Translations under genes and position numbers: made by a program | NCBI RefSeq assembly: GCF_030464885.1 | Contig: NZ_JALPRJ010000003.1 | Coordinates: 1 to 64,000 of the forward strand | Origin: Caballeronia sp. SEWSISQ10-4 2 | GTDB taxonomy: Bacteria; Pseudomonadota; Gammaproteobacteria; Burkholderiales; Burkholderiaceae | Direction of reading: 5' to 3' | DNA length: 64,000 nucleotides | Notes under the pieces: generated by a model | Database searches by the model: none | Seen by the model: the letters and a program-made list of their open reading frames with translations, nothing else | Told to the model about the DNA's origin: nothing | Shown here: in pieces, positions 35,387 to 44,195 of the stretch | Layout of the letters: the number at the start of each line of letters is the position of its first letter | How positions within the stretch are numbered: position 1 is the first letter of the stretch

Positions 35387-36895
35387 ATGACGACACGCAA
35401 GGAGTTGGTTGCAGCATTGCAATTGCGGTATAGCAGCGCGGCGTTCGGCGACCGGATCAAGATTCTCGACGAGTTCGTAGCTTTGACTGGGTATCACCGC
35501 AAGCACGCCATACGGCTGCTGCGTGAGAAAGCATCCCCTACGCAGGGGACGCCCGCACGGAATCGTCTCTATGACGAGGCAGTGCGCCAAGCATTGATTG
35601 TGTTGTGGGAAGCGGCCGATAGGATTTGCGGCAAGCGTTTAAAGGCGCTGATTCCAATATTGGTTGATGCCATGGAACGGCATGGTCACCTTGACCTGGA
35701 TCCCGTTATCAAATCGAAGCTCGCTCATATCAGCGCGGCTACCATCAATCGCATGTTGGCCAATGCGCGGTTGCACATCGACGGGCAGCGCAAGCGCCGT
35801 AAGGGCGTGGGTGCAGCAATTCGACGAAGCATCCCAGTGCGCACATTTGCTGACTGGCGCGATCCGCCACCCGGATTCTTTGAAATCGACATGGTCGAAC
35901 ACTGCGGTGGCCCGAAGACCGACGGTGACTTCGTTCACACGCTCACGTTGACTGACATCGCCACTGGCTGGACAGAATGTGTGGCGATGCGAGTGCGTAA
36001 CCAGATGCTGGTCATTGAAGGGTTGGACAAAGCGGCGGCCGATCTGCCGTTCGCAATGCTCGGGGTTGACTCGGATAACGACAGCGCGTTCATGAACCAG
36101 AGCGTCTTCGATTACTGCAAGGGACGTGGTCTTGTTCAGACTCGCTCGAGGGCTTACAAGAAGAACGATCAAGCGTGGGTGGAGCAGAAGAACGGCTCTA
36201 TCGTGCGTCGGTTGGTCGGCTATGGCCGGCTGAGCGGCATCGATGCCAGGAACGCCTTGGCGCAGTTGTACGCATCCTCGCGGTTATACATTAACTTCTT
36301 CCAACCCTCGTTCAAGCTGAAGTCCAAGACCCGCGATGGCGCACGCGTGTACAAGGTCTACTTCGCGCCGGCGACGCCGTGCGATCGGCTTCTGGCGCAC
36401 GACAGCATCGAACCCGCTATAAAGGAGAAACTGAAGGCGCAGTTCAAAGAACTCGATCCTGTGCGCCTTCTGCAGGAGATGCGAACGGCTCAGCAAATAT
36501 TGAGCGATCTCGCTGCCCACGGAGTGCGTGCCGAAACGGTATCTGCTGACGCATCGGACGTTGCAGTCTTCCTCGCAAACCTGTCTGTGGCGTGGAAGGA
36601 CGGGGAAGCACGGCCCACTCATCGAAAACAGCCCACAGCGAAACACTGGTGGAGAACCCGAGTCGATCCGTTTGCTGACGTATGGCCGGTTATTGAGGGC
36701 TGGTTGATTGCTGAACCCTCTGCATCGGCGGGAGCCGTGATGAGTCGACTTGCCGCAATGGTGCCCGACGTCTATGCAAGCGAGGCACAGTTACGGACGC
36801 TGCAGCGTCGCATCAAGGTGTGGCGAGCCGAGCGCGTCAGAGAACTGATCTTGGGCGGTCTGCGCAAGTCCGCCGAGACGCCGGTTGAAGCATAA
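35387..36895 (+). CDS. Integrase-core (rve) transposase of an ISNCY-type element
   Basis: 502 aa from the ATG at 35387. The N-terminal part is an HTH (LDEFVALTGYHRKHAIRLLR). The DDE core contains FFEIDMVEHCGG (first Asp), MLGVDSDNDSAFMN (second Asp) and AWVEQKNGSIVRRLVGYGR (Glu). The C-terminal region (FADVWPVIEGWLIAEPSASA, LRTLQRRIKVWRAERV) is typical of this group. It recombines the ends of the element at 35315-37012. The frame is intact, so the element may be active. Confidence 0.9.
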   Translation: MTTRKELVAALQLRYSSAAFGDRIKILDEFVALTGYHRKHAIRLLREKASPTQGTPARNRLYDEAVRQALIVLWEAADRICGKRLKALIPILVDAMERHGHLDLDPVIKSKLAHISAATINRMLANARLHIDGQRKRRKGVGAAIRRSIPVRTFADWRDPPPGFFEIDMVEHCGGPKTDGDFVHTLTLTDIATGWTECVAMRVRNQMLVIEGLDKAAADLPFAMLGVDSDNDSAFMNQSVFDYCKGRGLVQTRSRAYKKNDQAWVEQKNGSIVRRLVGYGRLSGIDARNALAQLYASSRLYINFFQPSFKLKSKTRDGARVYKVYFAPATPCDRLLAHDSIEPAIKEKLKAQFKELDPVRLLQEMRTAQQILSDLAAHGVRAETVSADASDVAVFLANLSVAWKDGEARPTHRKQPTAKHWWRTRVDPFADVWPVIEGWLIAEPSASAGAVMSRLAAMVPDVYASEAQLRTLQRRIKVWRAERVRELILGGLRKSAETPVEA

Positions 36896-36923
36896 GTTGC
36901 GGAAAAACTGGAAGCCAGAGAGA

Positions 36924-36942
36924 CCGGGCGCTTCGCGCCCGG
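36924..36942 (+). terminator. GC-rich hairpin after the ISNCY transposase
   Basis: CCGGGCGC and GCGCCCGG form a perfect 8-bp stem around a TTC loop, 29 bases past the stop codon. There is no T-run after it, so termination would be weak or need Rho. Confidence 0.5.
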
Positions 36943-37379
36943 CAAACCATAAAAGGAAGGAAAAAGGCAAAACGACAACAATCGGTCGGGTAACATTCCT
37001 TCTTGAGGCAACACGACCGGACATCGTAGTTGACGATATCCAGCCAGCCGAAACTGAAGACTAATTTTATTGACGGAAGCCTGATCCATCGGCAAGAACA
37101 AAGCTTTCAGGTGCATCGACTTCGCGGGCATCGCTTTTTCCTTCTTTCGTTTCTTCGACGTTGCCATCCACAAGTCCAATTTTCGTTGTCGCGAAGCTGG
37201 CTGACGACGCATCCCTGCAGCGACTCCACGGAGCAGCAACAACGCATTCAAACTAAAACAACTTTTCTAAGATTCCATCACCTGGTCCGGTGCTACATGT
37301 AGCTCGAACAAAAGATGGTGCCGTGTGGCGAGCTCACGTTTTCGTCCGTTTCCTGAAGCACCCGAACTTCAAGGCATCC

Positions 37380-37560
37380 AGCACCCGTCGATTACCTGTC
37401 GGCCTTCGCAACCAGCGCTCGCCGGTATTGGTCGTTGTCGACAAGCAGGTGCTTGACACGCTCCTACAGCTGTTTAACGTGCTAACGCAAGGCGTCTGCC
37501 TCTCCGGTCGCCTGCAAGCGAACCAAGTCGTTCTGGAGAACACGACATTTCGAGCAATGG
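37380..37560 (-). pseudogene. Remnant of a small coiled-coil protein (copy 2)
   Basis: The frame reads CSKCRVLQNDLVRLQATGEA, DALR, stop, HVKQL, stop, ERVKHLLVDNDQYRRALVAK and a final stop. It is the same protein as the remnant at 31440-31650, with two TAG nonsense codons. The rest of 37013-37618 shows no gene. Confidence 0.6.
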
Positions 37561-37618
37561 ACTAACCTGCCGACGCTGGACCGAATTCCTCCAATGGATC
37601 GAAACCCATCAAGCGCCC

Positions 37619-38572
37619 TCAGAACGCGTCGTCCCACGGCTTCGCCGTGCCTCGCGGATATTTCCCCTCAAGGCTCTGGTTAATAGCCTCAGCAAAGGCC
37701 TTGCACTCATCACGCAGTGATTGGACGTCGACTTTCGACAGGATAACTAGGTTGCCGTCGGCATCGCGACCGGCTCGATGCACAATGTCGTGGCGAACCT
37801 TTACGGCAGCCATTAACATCGAGATGTCCGGCAAATCTATCTGGAAGGTAGCCTTCAGTATGGGCTTAACTTTATCCAACCGATGCCACATGAAGGTGCT
37901 CAGATAGTCCTTGACTGACTCTTTGAGTTTGTCGAATCGCACAAAAATTTCCGACAGCGTAAGGCTTTGTGACTGGAAATCCTTATTGGTCGCCACAAAT
38001 CGGCGTAACACCTGCTCGTCTGCTTCTAGCCAAAATTTAAGCGTATCCGAAAGATATGCTTCGAGGGCGGCAATCATCGATCCATGTGCCATCTGATGAA
38101 CAATATGTTCGGCCCGCGGATTCCCGGCGACAGTGTCTAAGACAACGTCAATCTGGTCGAGCCGCTCAACCAGAAATCTATAAGGATCGTCTCGGGAAGA
38201 GACCACTAGTTGCGACAAATAGCCGTCGTAATCGACACCCTCGTGCTGGATAGGTGCCCAGTCATTACCCACATCGCGGTACAAGCCATGGATGACAGGT
38301 TCCATGATTTCGTATGGAACGATATGTCCGAAGCGCTCTTGTATCTCGTCGTTCGGATCGTAGGGGCCACCCCAGACGTAAACGTAGTCCTTGTCCTCTC
38401 CGTCCCAAGGAGTTTGATTGGCAGGATCTTCGTAACGGTCGCAGAACCACCGCAGCATCGCCGCTTGCAGTAGTTCAGGAGGCGCGTCGGCGAGCCACTC
38501 ATCGTTTGGTTCGAATGGGCTCAGCTCGACGTTTCCAGCTTCGGGTGGAAGATCAAGGTTACGGTAGTCCAT
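37619..38572 (-). CDS. HEPN-domain protein with RX4H motif (probable RNase toxin or effector)
   Basis: 317 aa. The C-terminal third is a HEPN domain: a helix SMIAALEAYLSDTLKFWLEA (residues 165-184), then DISMLMAAVKVRHDIVHRAG (249-268) with Arg260-x4-His265, followed by NLVILSKVDVQSLRDECKAF. RxxxxH with VHRxG is the classical catalytic signature of HEPN ribonucleases. Residues 1-150 form an acidic, aromatic-rich domain (DKDYVYVWGGPYDPNDEIQE) of unknown role. The gene lies 103 bases downstream of the SIR2 gene on the same strand, so they probably form one unit with two effector-type activities. Confidence 0.8.
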   Translation of the reverse strand: MDYRNLDLPPEAGNVELSPFEPNDEWLADAPPELLQAAMLRWFCDRYEDPANQTPWDGEDKDYVYVWGGPYDPNDEIQERFGHIVPYEIMEPVIHGLYRDVGNDWAPIQHEGVDYDGYLSQLVVSSRDDPYRFLVERLDQIDVVLDTVAGNPRAEHIVHQMAHGSMIAALEAYLSDTLKFWLEADEQVLRRFVATNKDFQSQSLTLSEIFVRFDKLKESVKDYLSTFMWHRLDKVKPILKATFQIDLPDISMLMAAVKVRHDIVHRAGRDADGNLVILSKVDVQSLRDECKAFAEAINQSLEGKYPRGTAKPWDDAF

Positions 38573-38675
38573 AGGTGTCTCTTTCGTCGGGCTCGTCAGG
38601 CTCGGATTTCGTTGGGAATTGGTGGCGATAATAACCGGCCTGGATATTTCATTGCTGCCTAGTCCGTGTCGGCAA

Positions 38676-41600
38676 CTAGATCAGTCGCCGCTGCTCGATT
38701 CGCATCAACATCGCCAGTTGCGGGTCGTCTTTGGTCGCCTCCTGTTCGCTAAGCTGCCGGAGGATTGCGCCGGCGGAGAACGGCCAGTTAGCGGAATCTT
38801 CATCGAGAATGGCAAGCATCAGATCGAGCAGACTTCGTGGCGAAGTGCCGACCAACTTCTCGGTGATCTTCGGGTCATAGAGCACGATGGAATGGCCCCT
38901 GAGCGGAACCAGTCTCGGCACCACCACTTTCACCAAGTCAACGAGCTGATCCGGTACCGAGGTCACAAGATCAACCAGCTTTTCCGACAACTCCGGTAAG
39001 CGAAGCGCTTTCTGACGCGGCCACACGCGTAGCAAAAATCCGTGCAGCTTGCCTGGGAACGGTGAGTCCGGTACCTGCGCCAGCTGCTTGAGGCACCGCA
39101 GTGTTGACGTACGGAATTCTTCCTTGGCGTGAATCAGGACCTCCCGCAATTCGCTATCCGAAAGATACTCGCCCGGATCGCGCGAAAGATCGCCGTATCC
39201 CCATGCGAGGAGGAGGATATTTGCCAGCCGCCCTGCTTCTTCGCGTCTTAAAGCGCTACGGCATGCCAGCGAAACGAGACTACCCCTGATTTCCCGAAAC
39301 AACACAGGCTGCGGATTGTTGTTCCTCCAAAAATAGCCCGACCAGAAGGCGCGACCGTCATCGTTATCGATCGGCTGAACTGCGAGCGGCAGGATATGCT
39401 GCATGGTCCAGTCCTTCGCTACAGAGAAAAGCCAGTTCATTCGCCCCGCAATCATGACGATTGCATACTGCCTGTAGTCACCCGGCATCGCCAATAAATG
39501 CTCCAGACGGCGAAGCCATACCCCAGGCAACCCCGTTTCGGGCGTGGCCGACTGCAGCCCGGGATATTTGAACCACGTGTCGACCATACGGCCGACGCTG
39601 TTGCGCATGCTCCGATCCGCCCAGCTCCTTTTCGAATTCACACTGACGTTCATAGGCCCATCCTTCACCGCGGCCAGAATGGCGACCCAGAGCGCGTCCC
39701 GGGCTAGGGGAGTGCCGGCACTCAGCTGCTGGAAATTCCGACATAGCCAATCCGCGGCGGGATCAGCGAGCTCGGCAAGGTGCGCTGCCGGGAGTCGAGC
39801 GAGTCGATGCGCGATCGCACGAAGCAAACCCGGGGAGGTCTCGGTCTCGACGTAGAGCAGCGTGCGCCATGCGGAAGGATCGAATATCCCGTTTTTCCCG
39901 GCGACCGTTATGGCGCTCAGTGCGCGCGCCGGCCTTGCTCTCGCAAGACCGTTGAAAGGCCGGAGGATCACGCCCTCGGCGAACCGATACCCACCGAGAT
40001 CCTTCGCCTTCTCGACGATCTCGCCAAGCGGCAACCGATCGAGTGCCGAGCTACTGTTGTCGGTCCCGAGGATCCTTGGCCCCGAAACCATTGGCTGCAC
40101 GGCGTCCCGGGCACTGTCTTCCGTCCAGTCCGATGCGAGACTCCGCAATGCAGCGATTGCAGGCAAACGGTCGGCTGACAGGCTGACACCGTGCGTTGCG
40201 AGCCACTGGATACGGTCAAGCCGGTAGCGAGCAACTACGATTTCTCTGTCGGGCTGGTCATCATCGAACGGGTAGTGACCGCTGCACAAGCGCTCCTCAA
40301 GCAATACAACCGTGGGAGATGGCAGTTGCAGCCACCGATTTTTCAGTGCCTGCAGAAGGTCTGTTTGGTTTGCATGCGTCCAGAATGACCGATCATCAAG
40401 AGCCAGAAAAGTGTGGCCAGCATCCTCTCCCGATGTGAGCGCGGGTTGGCCAGCCGCCCAGATTCGCAACCGTGCGAAGGTGGGATCATTGGCGTCCCAG
40501 CGGGCAACCTCTGCGCTTGCAACGCCTTGGTCAAAATCGACCAGGCGCGACACCATCGATGCCAGTGTGATCAGGTGTGCCCTGACATCAGAGTGAAAGC
40601 CATTTTGCTCGTCATCGCTACTGTTCGTGATCGGCTCGATATACATGGTATCCCGATGGCCGAGTTCGTCCTCCAACTGCAGGCCCTCCTGAAGCTGCTG
40701 CCTGAAGAGTGTAACGGCGAGGGCAAGCGATTCAGGTGGTATCTGAAGCGGCTGATGCGGGCGGGGATATTCCACGTCGACTTGGATCACATCCTCAAGC
40801 TCAAGGCTGTCGCTTTGTTCAGGCGCCCTTTTGCGCATGGAAGCCTCAACCTTAAGAAAAGGTCGATAGAGCGCCATGGCATGCCGAACAATCTCAGGCG
40901 ACCAGCCATCGGCCTGAGCATCCTGTTCGATGGCATATTGGCCTACGTCCGTGTCGCGCGTGGACCGCTTCCAGCTTCGCAGCAGAAGGCGCCAGCCCGC
41001 TCGTACCACCGGTGAGTAGCGGCCCGAATCTATACGCAACGACCGCTCCAGGTCATCCAGAACATGGGGATGAAACGGTATCTGTTTTGCAGCCCACCAC
41101 AAGGTAGCTGGCTGGTTGGCGATCCTGACGATCCATCGACCCAGGTTTGCGAGGCGAGGCGGCAAGGCCGGAACGTCGCCGGCCCGGATGCGAAAACGGG
41201 CAGTCGCCGCCTCCGGAAGCGCCTGCAGGTCGCCGTGCGTAGCAATCATTCCATCCCACACGTCGGGTGCCGCCCGCTGCAGGTAGATATTTTCGGGATC
41301 GGGCGGTTCGGGCAGTGGGTCGGAGTCGAGTCCGAATGCCTCGAACGGATCGAACCGGCTTGGCTCTCCGTCTTCATTTCTTTCCGGGTTGCCATAGCGT
41401 TCATTTCGATCAAACACGAACAGCCAGTCGGCCGGCAACACGATACCGTTGCTCGCGATATGTCGGGAACCTGTCAAGTTACCCGCAAGATTGGCTACGA
41501 TGCCGCGCTCGTGAGGTGCCATTGCAGCAGGTCCCAGCGCGGCCCCCTCGATGACTCGGTCATACCAACCGTCGAGGTCGCGTGCGCGATCGGCCCATCG

Positions 41601-42458
41601 TGCGAGGGTGTCCCAGAGGGGCGCGTGGCCGTTGGAACTGTCATAGGTGATTGGCTCAACACCCTTATGCGCCCATTGCTGCGCAGCCTGTTCCCTATCG
41701 CCCGACTGGAATGCGTAGAGGGCATGACGCGGGCGTCCCGACCGGCTCAACGCTTCCAGAAGATACTGGACTGGAGGATCATCAGCCGAGTAGCCAACAA
41801 ACACGATCTTGTAACGTTGCAGTAGCGCCTGGATATAGCGGGTAGCCCAACCGTCCGAAAGATACGCGTGACCGAAATCGGCGCTGGATAAGACAAATTC
41901 GTCGCCGCATGCGCGGCGGTATTCAGCATCGACGACACCATGCAGATGAATGATCCCGTGGAAGTCTCCTTCCCTGCCAGGATCAGGCAGTTGCGGCGGG
42001 TACGATGATCTGAGGTCCGGCCCGCACGCCTCGAACAGGCGGTCAAAGTTCGTTGTGACGATGCGAACCAGACCTCCGCGCGCACGGGACAGATCCAGCA
42101 ACGTCCGATGCGCGTCCAGACCGCACTTTGGCGGAGGTTTCAACGCTATAGACACCGCCTCACGGACATCGGATGCTTCAAATTCACGTTCAAGCATGCC
42201 GAAGACTCGGTCGAAAGCGACCAGGCCCTTGACCTTTGCGGCCTGTTCCGCCGTCGCTGCGGCCTCGATCAGCCGGCGCGCGGGGCTATCAGTCGCCGAA
42301 CCAAGAAGGTCTAGAACATCTCTGGCCAGCTTGGCGAAATCTGGCAGGTCCGCCTGTGCACGCGAAACGCCTGCCCCGCAAAAGAACAACACATTCCCCG
42401 CGTCACGGGCGAGCAACAGCTCATCGGGAATCGACGGTCCGTTTTCCACAAAGCGCAT
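38676..42458 (-). CDS. SIR2-like NADase with large C-terminal helical region (DUF4020-like)
   Basis: 1260 aa. The SIR2 fold occupies the N-terminus: VLFFCGAGVSRA (23-34, Gly-Ala-Gly-x-Ser), VRIVTTNFDRLFE (131-143, the TNFD motif), GIIHLHGVVD (168-177, with the catalytic-type His), and KIVFVGYSADDPPVQYLLEA (217-236). The remaining 950 residues form a long helical sensor-like region resembling DUF4020. Defence-associated sirtuins of this kind deplete NAD+ on phage infection. The start ATG at 42458 is followed directly by the family-typical RFVENGPSIPDELLLARDAG. The adjacent HEPN gene is probably part of the system. The frame is intact over 3.8 kb. Confidence 0.88.
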   Translation of the reverse strand: MRFVENGPSIPDELLLARDAGNVLFFCGAGVSRAQADLPDFAKLARDVLDLLGSATDSPARRLIEAAATAEQAAKVKGLVAFDRVFGMLEREFEASDVREAVSIALKPPPKCGLDAHRTLLDLSRARGGLVRIVTTNFDRLFEACGPDLRSSYPPQLPDPGREGDFHGIIHLHGVVDAEYRRACGDEFVLSSADFGHAYLSDGWATRYIQALLQRYKIVFVGYSADDPPVQYLLEALSRSGRPRHALYAFQSGDREQAAQQWAHKGVEPITYDSSNGHAPLWDTLARWADRARDLDGWYDRVIEGAALGPAAMAPHERGIVANLAGNLTGSRHIASNGIVLPADWLFVFDRNERYGNPERNEDGEPSRFDPFEAFGLDSDPLPEPPDPENIYLQRAAPDVWDGMIATHGDLQALPEAATARFRIRAGDVPALPPRLANLGRWIVRIANQPATLWWAAKQIPFHPHVLDDLERSLRIDSGRYSPVVRAGWRLLLRSWKRSTRDTDVGQYAIEQDAQADGWSPEIVRHAMALYRPFLKVEASMRKRAPEQSDSLELEDVIQVDVEYPRPHQPLQIPPESLALAVTLFRQQLQEGLQLEDELGHRDTMYIEPITNSSDDEQNGFHSDVRAHLITLASMVSRLVDFDQGVASAEVARWDANDPTFARLRIWAAGQPALTSGEDAGHTFLALDDRSFWTHANQTDLLQALKNRWLQLPSPTVVLLEERLCSGHYPFDDDQPDREIVVARYRLDRIQWLATHGVSLSADRLPAIAALRSLASDWTEDSARDAVQPMVSGPRILGTDNSSSALDRLPLGEIVEKAKDLGGYRFAEGVILRPFNGLARARPARALSAITVAGKNGIFDPSAWRTLLYVETETSPGLLRAIAHRLARLPAAHLAELADPAADWLCRNFQQLSAGTPLARDALWVAILAAVKDGPMNVSVNSKRSWADRSMRNSVGRMVDTWFKYPGLQSATPETGLPGVWLRRLEHLLAMPGDYRQYAIVMIAGRMNWLFSVAKDWTMQHILPLAVQPIDNDDGRAFWSGYFWRNNNPQPVLFREIRGSLVSLACRSALRREEAGRLANILLLAWGYGDLSRDPGEYLSDSELREVLIHAKEEFRTSTLRCLKQLAQVPDSPFPGKLHGFLLRVWPRQKALRLPELSEKLVDLVTSVPDQLVDLVKVVVPRLVPLRGHSIVLYDPKITEKLVGTSPRSLLDLMLAILDEDSANWPFSAGAILRQLSEQEATKDDPQLAMLMRIEQRRLI

Positions 42459-42757
42459 CGGCGTCCCTATTCTCTTGTTTTTAATGCATGGATACGGCCA
42501 ACGAGTCAGGCCCTTCCGCTCTCAGACTTCGCCCGCCACTGGAATGTCCGGTGGCGTTGACTCCGCCCTTGCATGATGAAATTATGTCCGGCCCGTTCGT
42601 ACCGCATCAGGAGCGGGATGTGCGGTTGCCGAGCGCACGCCAGTACTGGTCATTATCCGGCACATTGTCTTTGCCTCTCTGCTTCAGCGATTTCCACTTC
42701 CCTCGCCTCTCGTAGCACGCCGTCGATGGAGTTCGCAATAGTGAGTCTCGCGGGAAA

Positions 42758-43792
42758 TCACCGTCCGACTCCTTTCACCCCTTGCTCCGCAAGTACAAGC
42801 CACCGGTCCAGAATAGTCAGCAGATCCGCAGATATCTGCACCTGCGCGTGCGGCCAGAGTGACCCAATCCCGACGATGGTTTTAGCGATGAACAGCATGG
42901 AATACTGCAACGGCATCGCTACCACTTGCAACGCACCGGAGTCCCCCGCGTGAGTCAACGTCAACTGACTCAGCGCGAACGGTAGCGTGTGGACGTACTG
43001 GGACAGGAACGTCGTCACACTGATGTAGTAGTCGTGGTTGATTCCGCTGGCAGCATTGCGATCCTTTTGACTTCGAAAGTATGCTGGAGCCTTGCCAGCA
43101 GCGATCTTTCCTTTCATATCATTCGATAGGTCGGTGTAGAAAGCGTGGGTGGTGACCATGCCGTGCAAGGTTTTCGCGCTGGTTCGGATTTCCTCGACAC
43201 CCGGACCAGCCGCGCCGATGTTCTCTAGCATGTGCAGACGATGTTCTTGGTCATGCAGTTCCCATACCAAAATCCGTAATTCACGTTCGGGAGGAAGGAT
43301 GGTCTGGAGGCTAATGTACGCCAATGCGTCGAATGCCTCGATCAAAGTGCGGGCGATCGCGCAGGCAGCGCCGATATCCCAAAGTTCAGGTGGCGAGGAG
43401 CGCTCAGGCGTAGGAGATAGCTTTCGCAGGCTGATCGCGTGACAAAGCAGTTTCGTAAAGATGGTCTCGGCGTACGACAGATGTCTTTCAACGACGGTGC
43501 GTCCGACCAGACGGTCGGACATCGCGCAAGCATGGGCGAGGATCGCATCGTATTCACTGAGGATCGCCCTGTATCGCTCCGGGGTCATAAGGCCGATGCT
43601 CATCGTGGTCGCTCTTCCTTTACAGTTATCCGCCGGAGGAGCTGCCCTCCAATAGGATCTGCATGTTGTAGGGCGTCTGGCAAGTGATCGCTTCGCATGC
43701 GTTTCCATTTTGACAGCTTCGAGAGCGAAGCCTAACAGCGTTGCAAAGGCAATCAGCGCGAATACCGGCATGATATTGTTGACGACGCTCAT
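42758..43792 (-). CDS. TM-anchored helical protein, DUF5677/HEPN-like
   Basis: 344 aa from the ATG at 43792; an ATG at 43603 would remove the membrane segment. Residues 5-25 form a helix (NNIMPVFALIAFATLLGFAL). From residue 70 on the protein is helical: LSYAETIFTKLLCHAISLRK, AACAIARTLIEAFDALAYIS, then ELRILVWELHDQEHRLHMLE and NHDYYISVTTFLSQYVHTLP. This resembles DUF5677-type proteins (AbiV/HEPN-like helical bundles). It lies 300 bases upstream of the SIR2 gene on the same strand. The function is not known, and which start is used is open. Confidence 0.6.
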   Translation of the reverse strand: MSVVNNIMPVFALIAFATLLGFALEAVKMETHAKRSLARRPTTCRSYWRAAPPADNCKGRATTMSIGLMTPERYRAILSEYDAILAHACAMSDRLVGRTVVERHLSYAETIFTKLLCHAISLRKLSPTPERSSPPELWDIGAACAIARTLIEAFDALAYISLQTILPPERELRILVWELHDQEHRLHMLENIGAAGPGVEEIRTSAKTLHGMVTTHAFYTDLSNDMKGKIAAGKAPAYFRSQKDRNAASGINHDYYISVTTFLSQYVHTLPFALSQLTLTHAGDSGALQVVAMPLQYSMLFIAKTIVGIGSLWPHAQVQISADLLTILDRWLVLAEQGVKGVGR

Positions 43793-44195
43793 TCCGAGTT
43801 GCAGTTTGCCTCTCGTGCGAAATGGTGGCTTAGCTAGTGCGACAAGTTAGCTGTCGGCGGTCCATCGCCGTAGAGCGTATTAAAACTATCAACGTTGCGA
43901 CAATAAATGTGTCAACTGGTGATCATACCTCGACCACGTTCCGTCCCAGCCTTACTAGGAAAGGGTTTCCAGACGCGAATTAATTGTGTCACCGGCGAAG
44001 GTCGGTCCGGCGGTAGCAGTAGCCGGCAGTAAGGTCTTAGTCAGGGCCAGAAGCGGTCACTCGACGGATAGGCGCGAATCATCGACAATCCGGACACACA
44101 TTGATCACGAGGCTCGCACGGCCTTACGAATCTTGCGGTGCCACGCGCGCGGCGAATTTTTGGCGGCGGCCGATCCACCAGGAGGCGCTAACCCG

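Larger units (their letters stand above)
35315..37012 (+). mobile_element. ISNCY-like insertion sequence
   Basis: 1698 bp. TGTTGCCTCA begins at 35315 and its inverse TGAGGCAACA ends at 37012. Further inward both ends share imperfectly spaced TACC and GATTGT blocks. A GAC(C) is found just outside both ends, possibly a short target duplication, although the exact boundary is uncertain by one base. One transposase gene fills it. Confidence 0.78.

Noticed and set aside
41064..41825. 253-codon plus-strand frame inside the SIR2 gene
   Set aside because: Antisense shadow of an intact 1260-aa protein.
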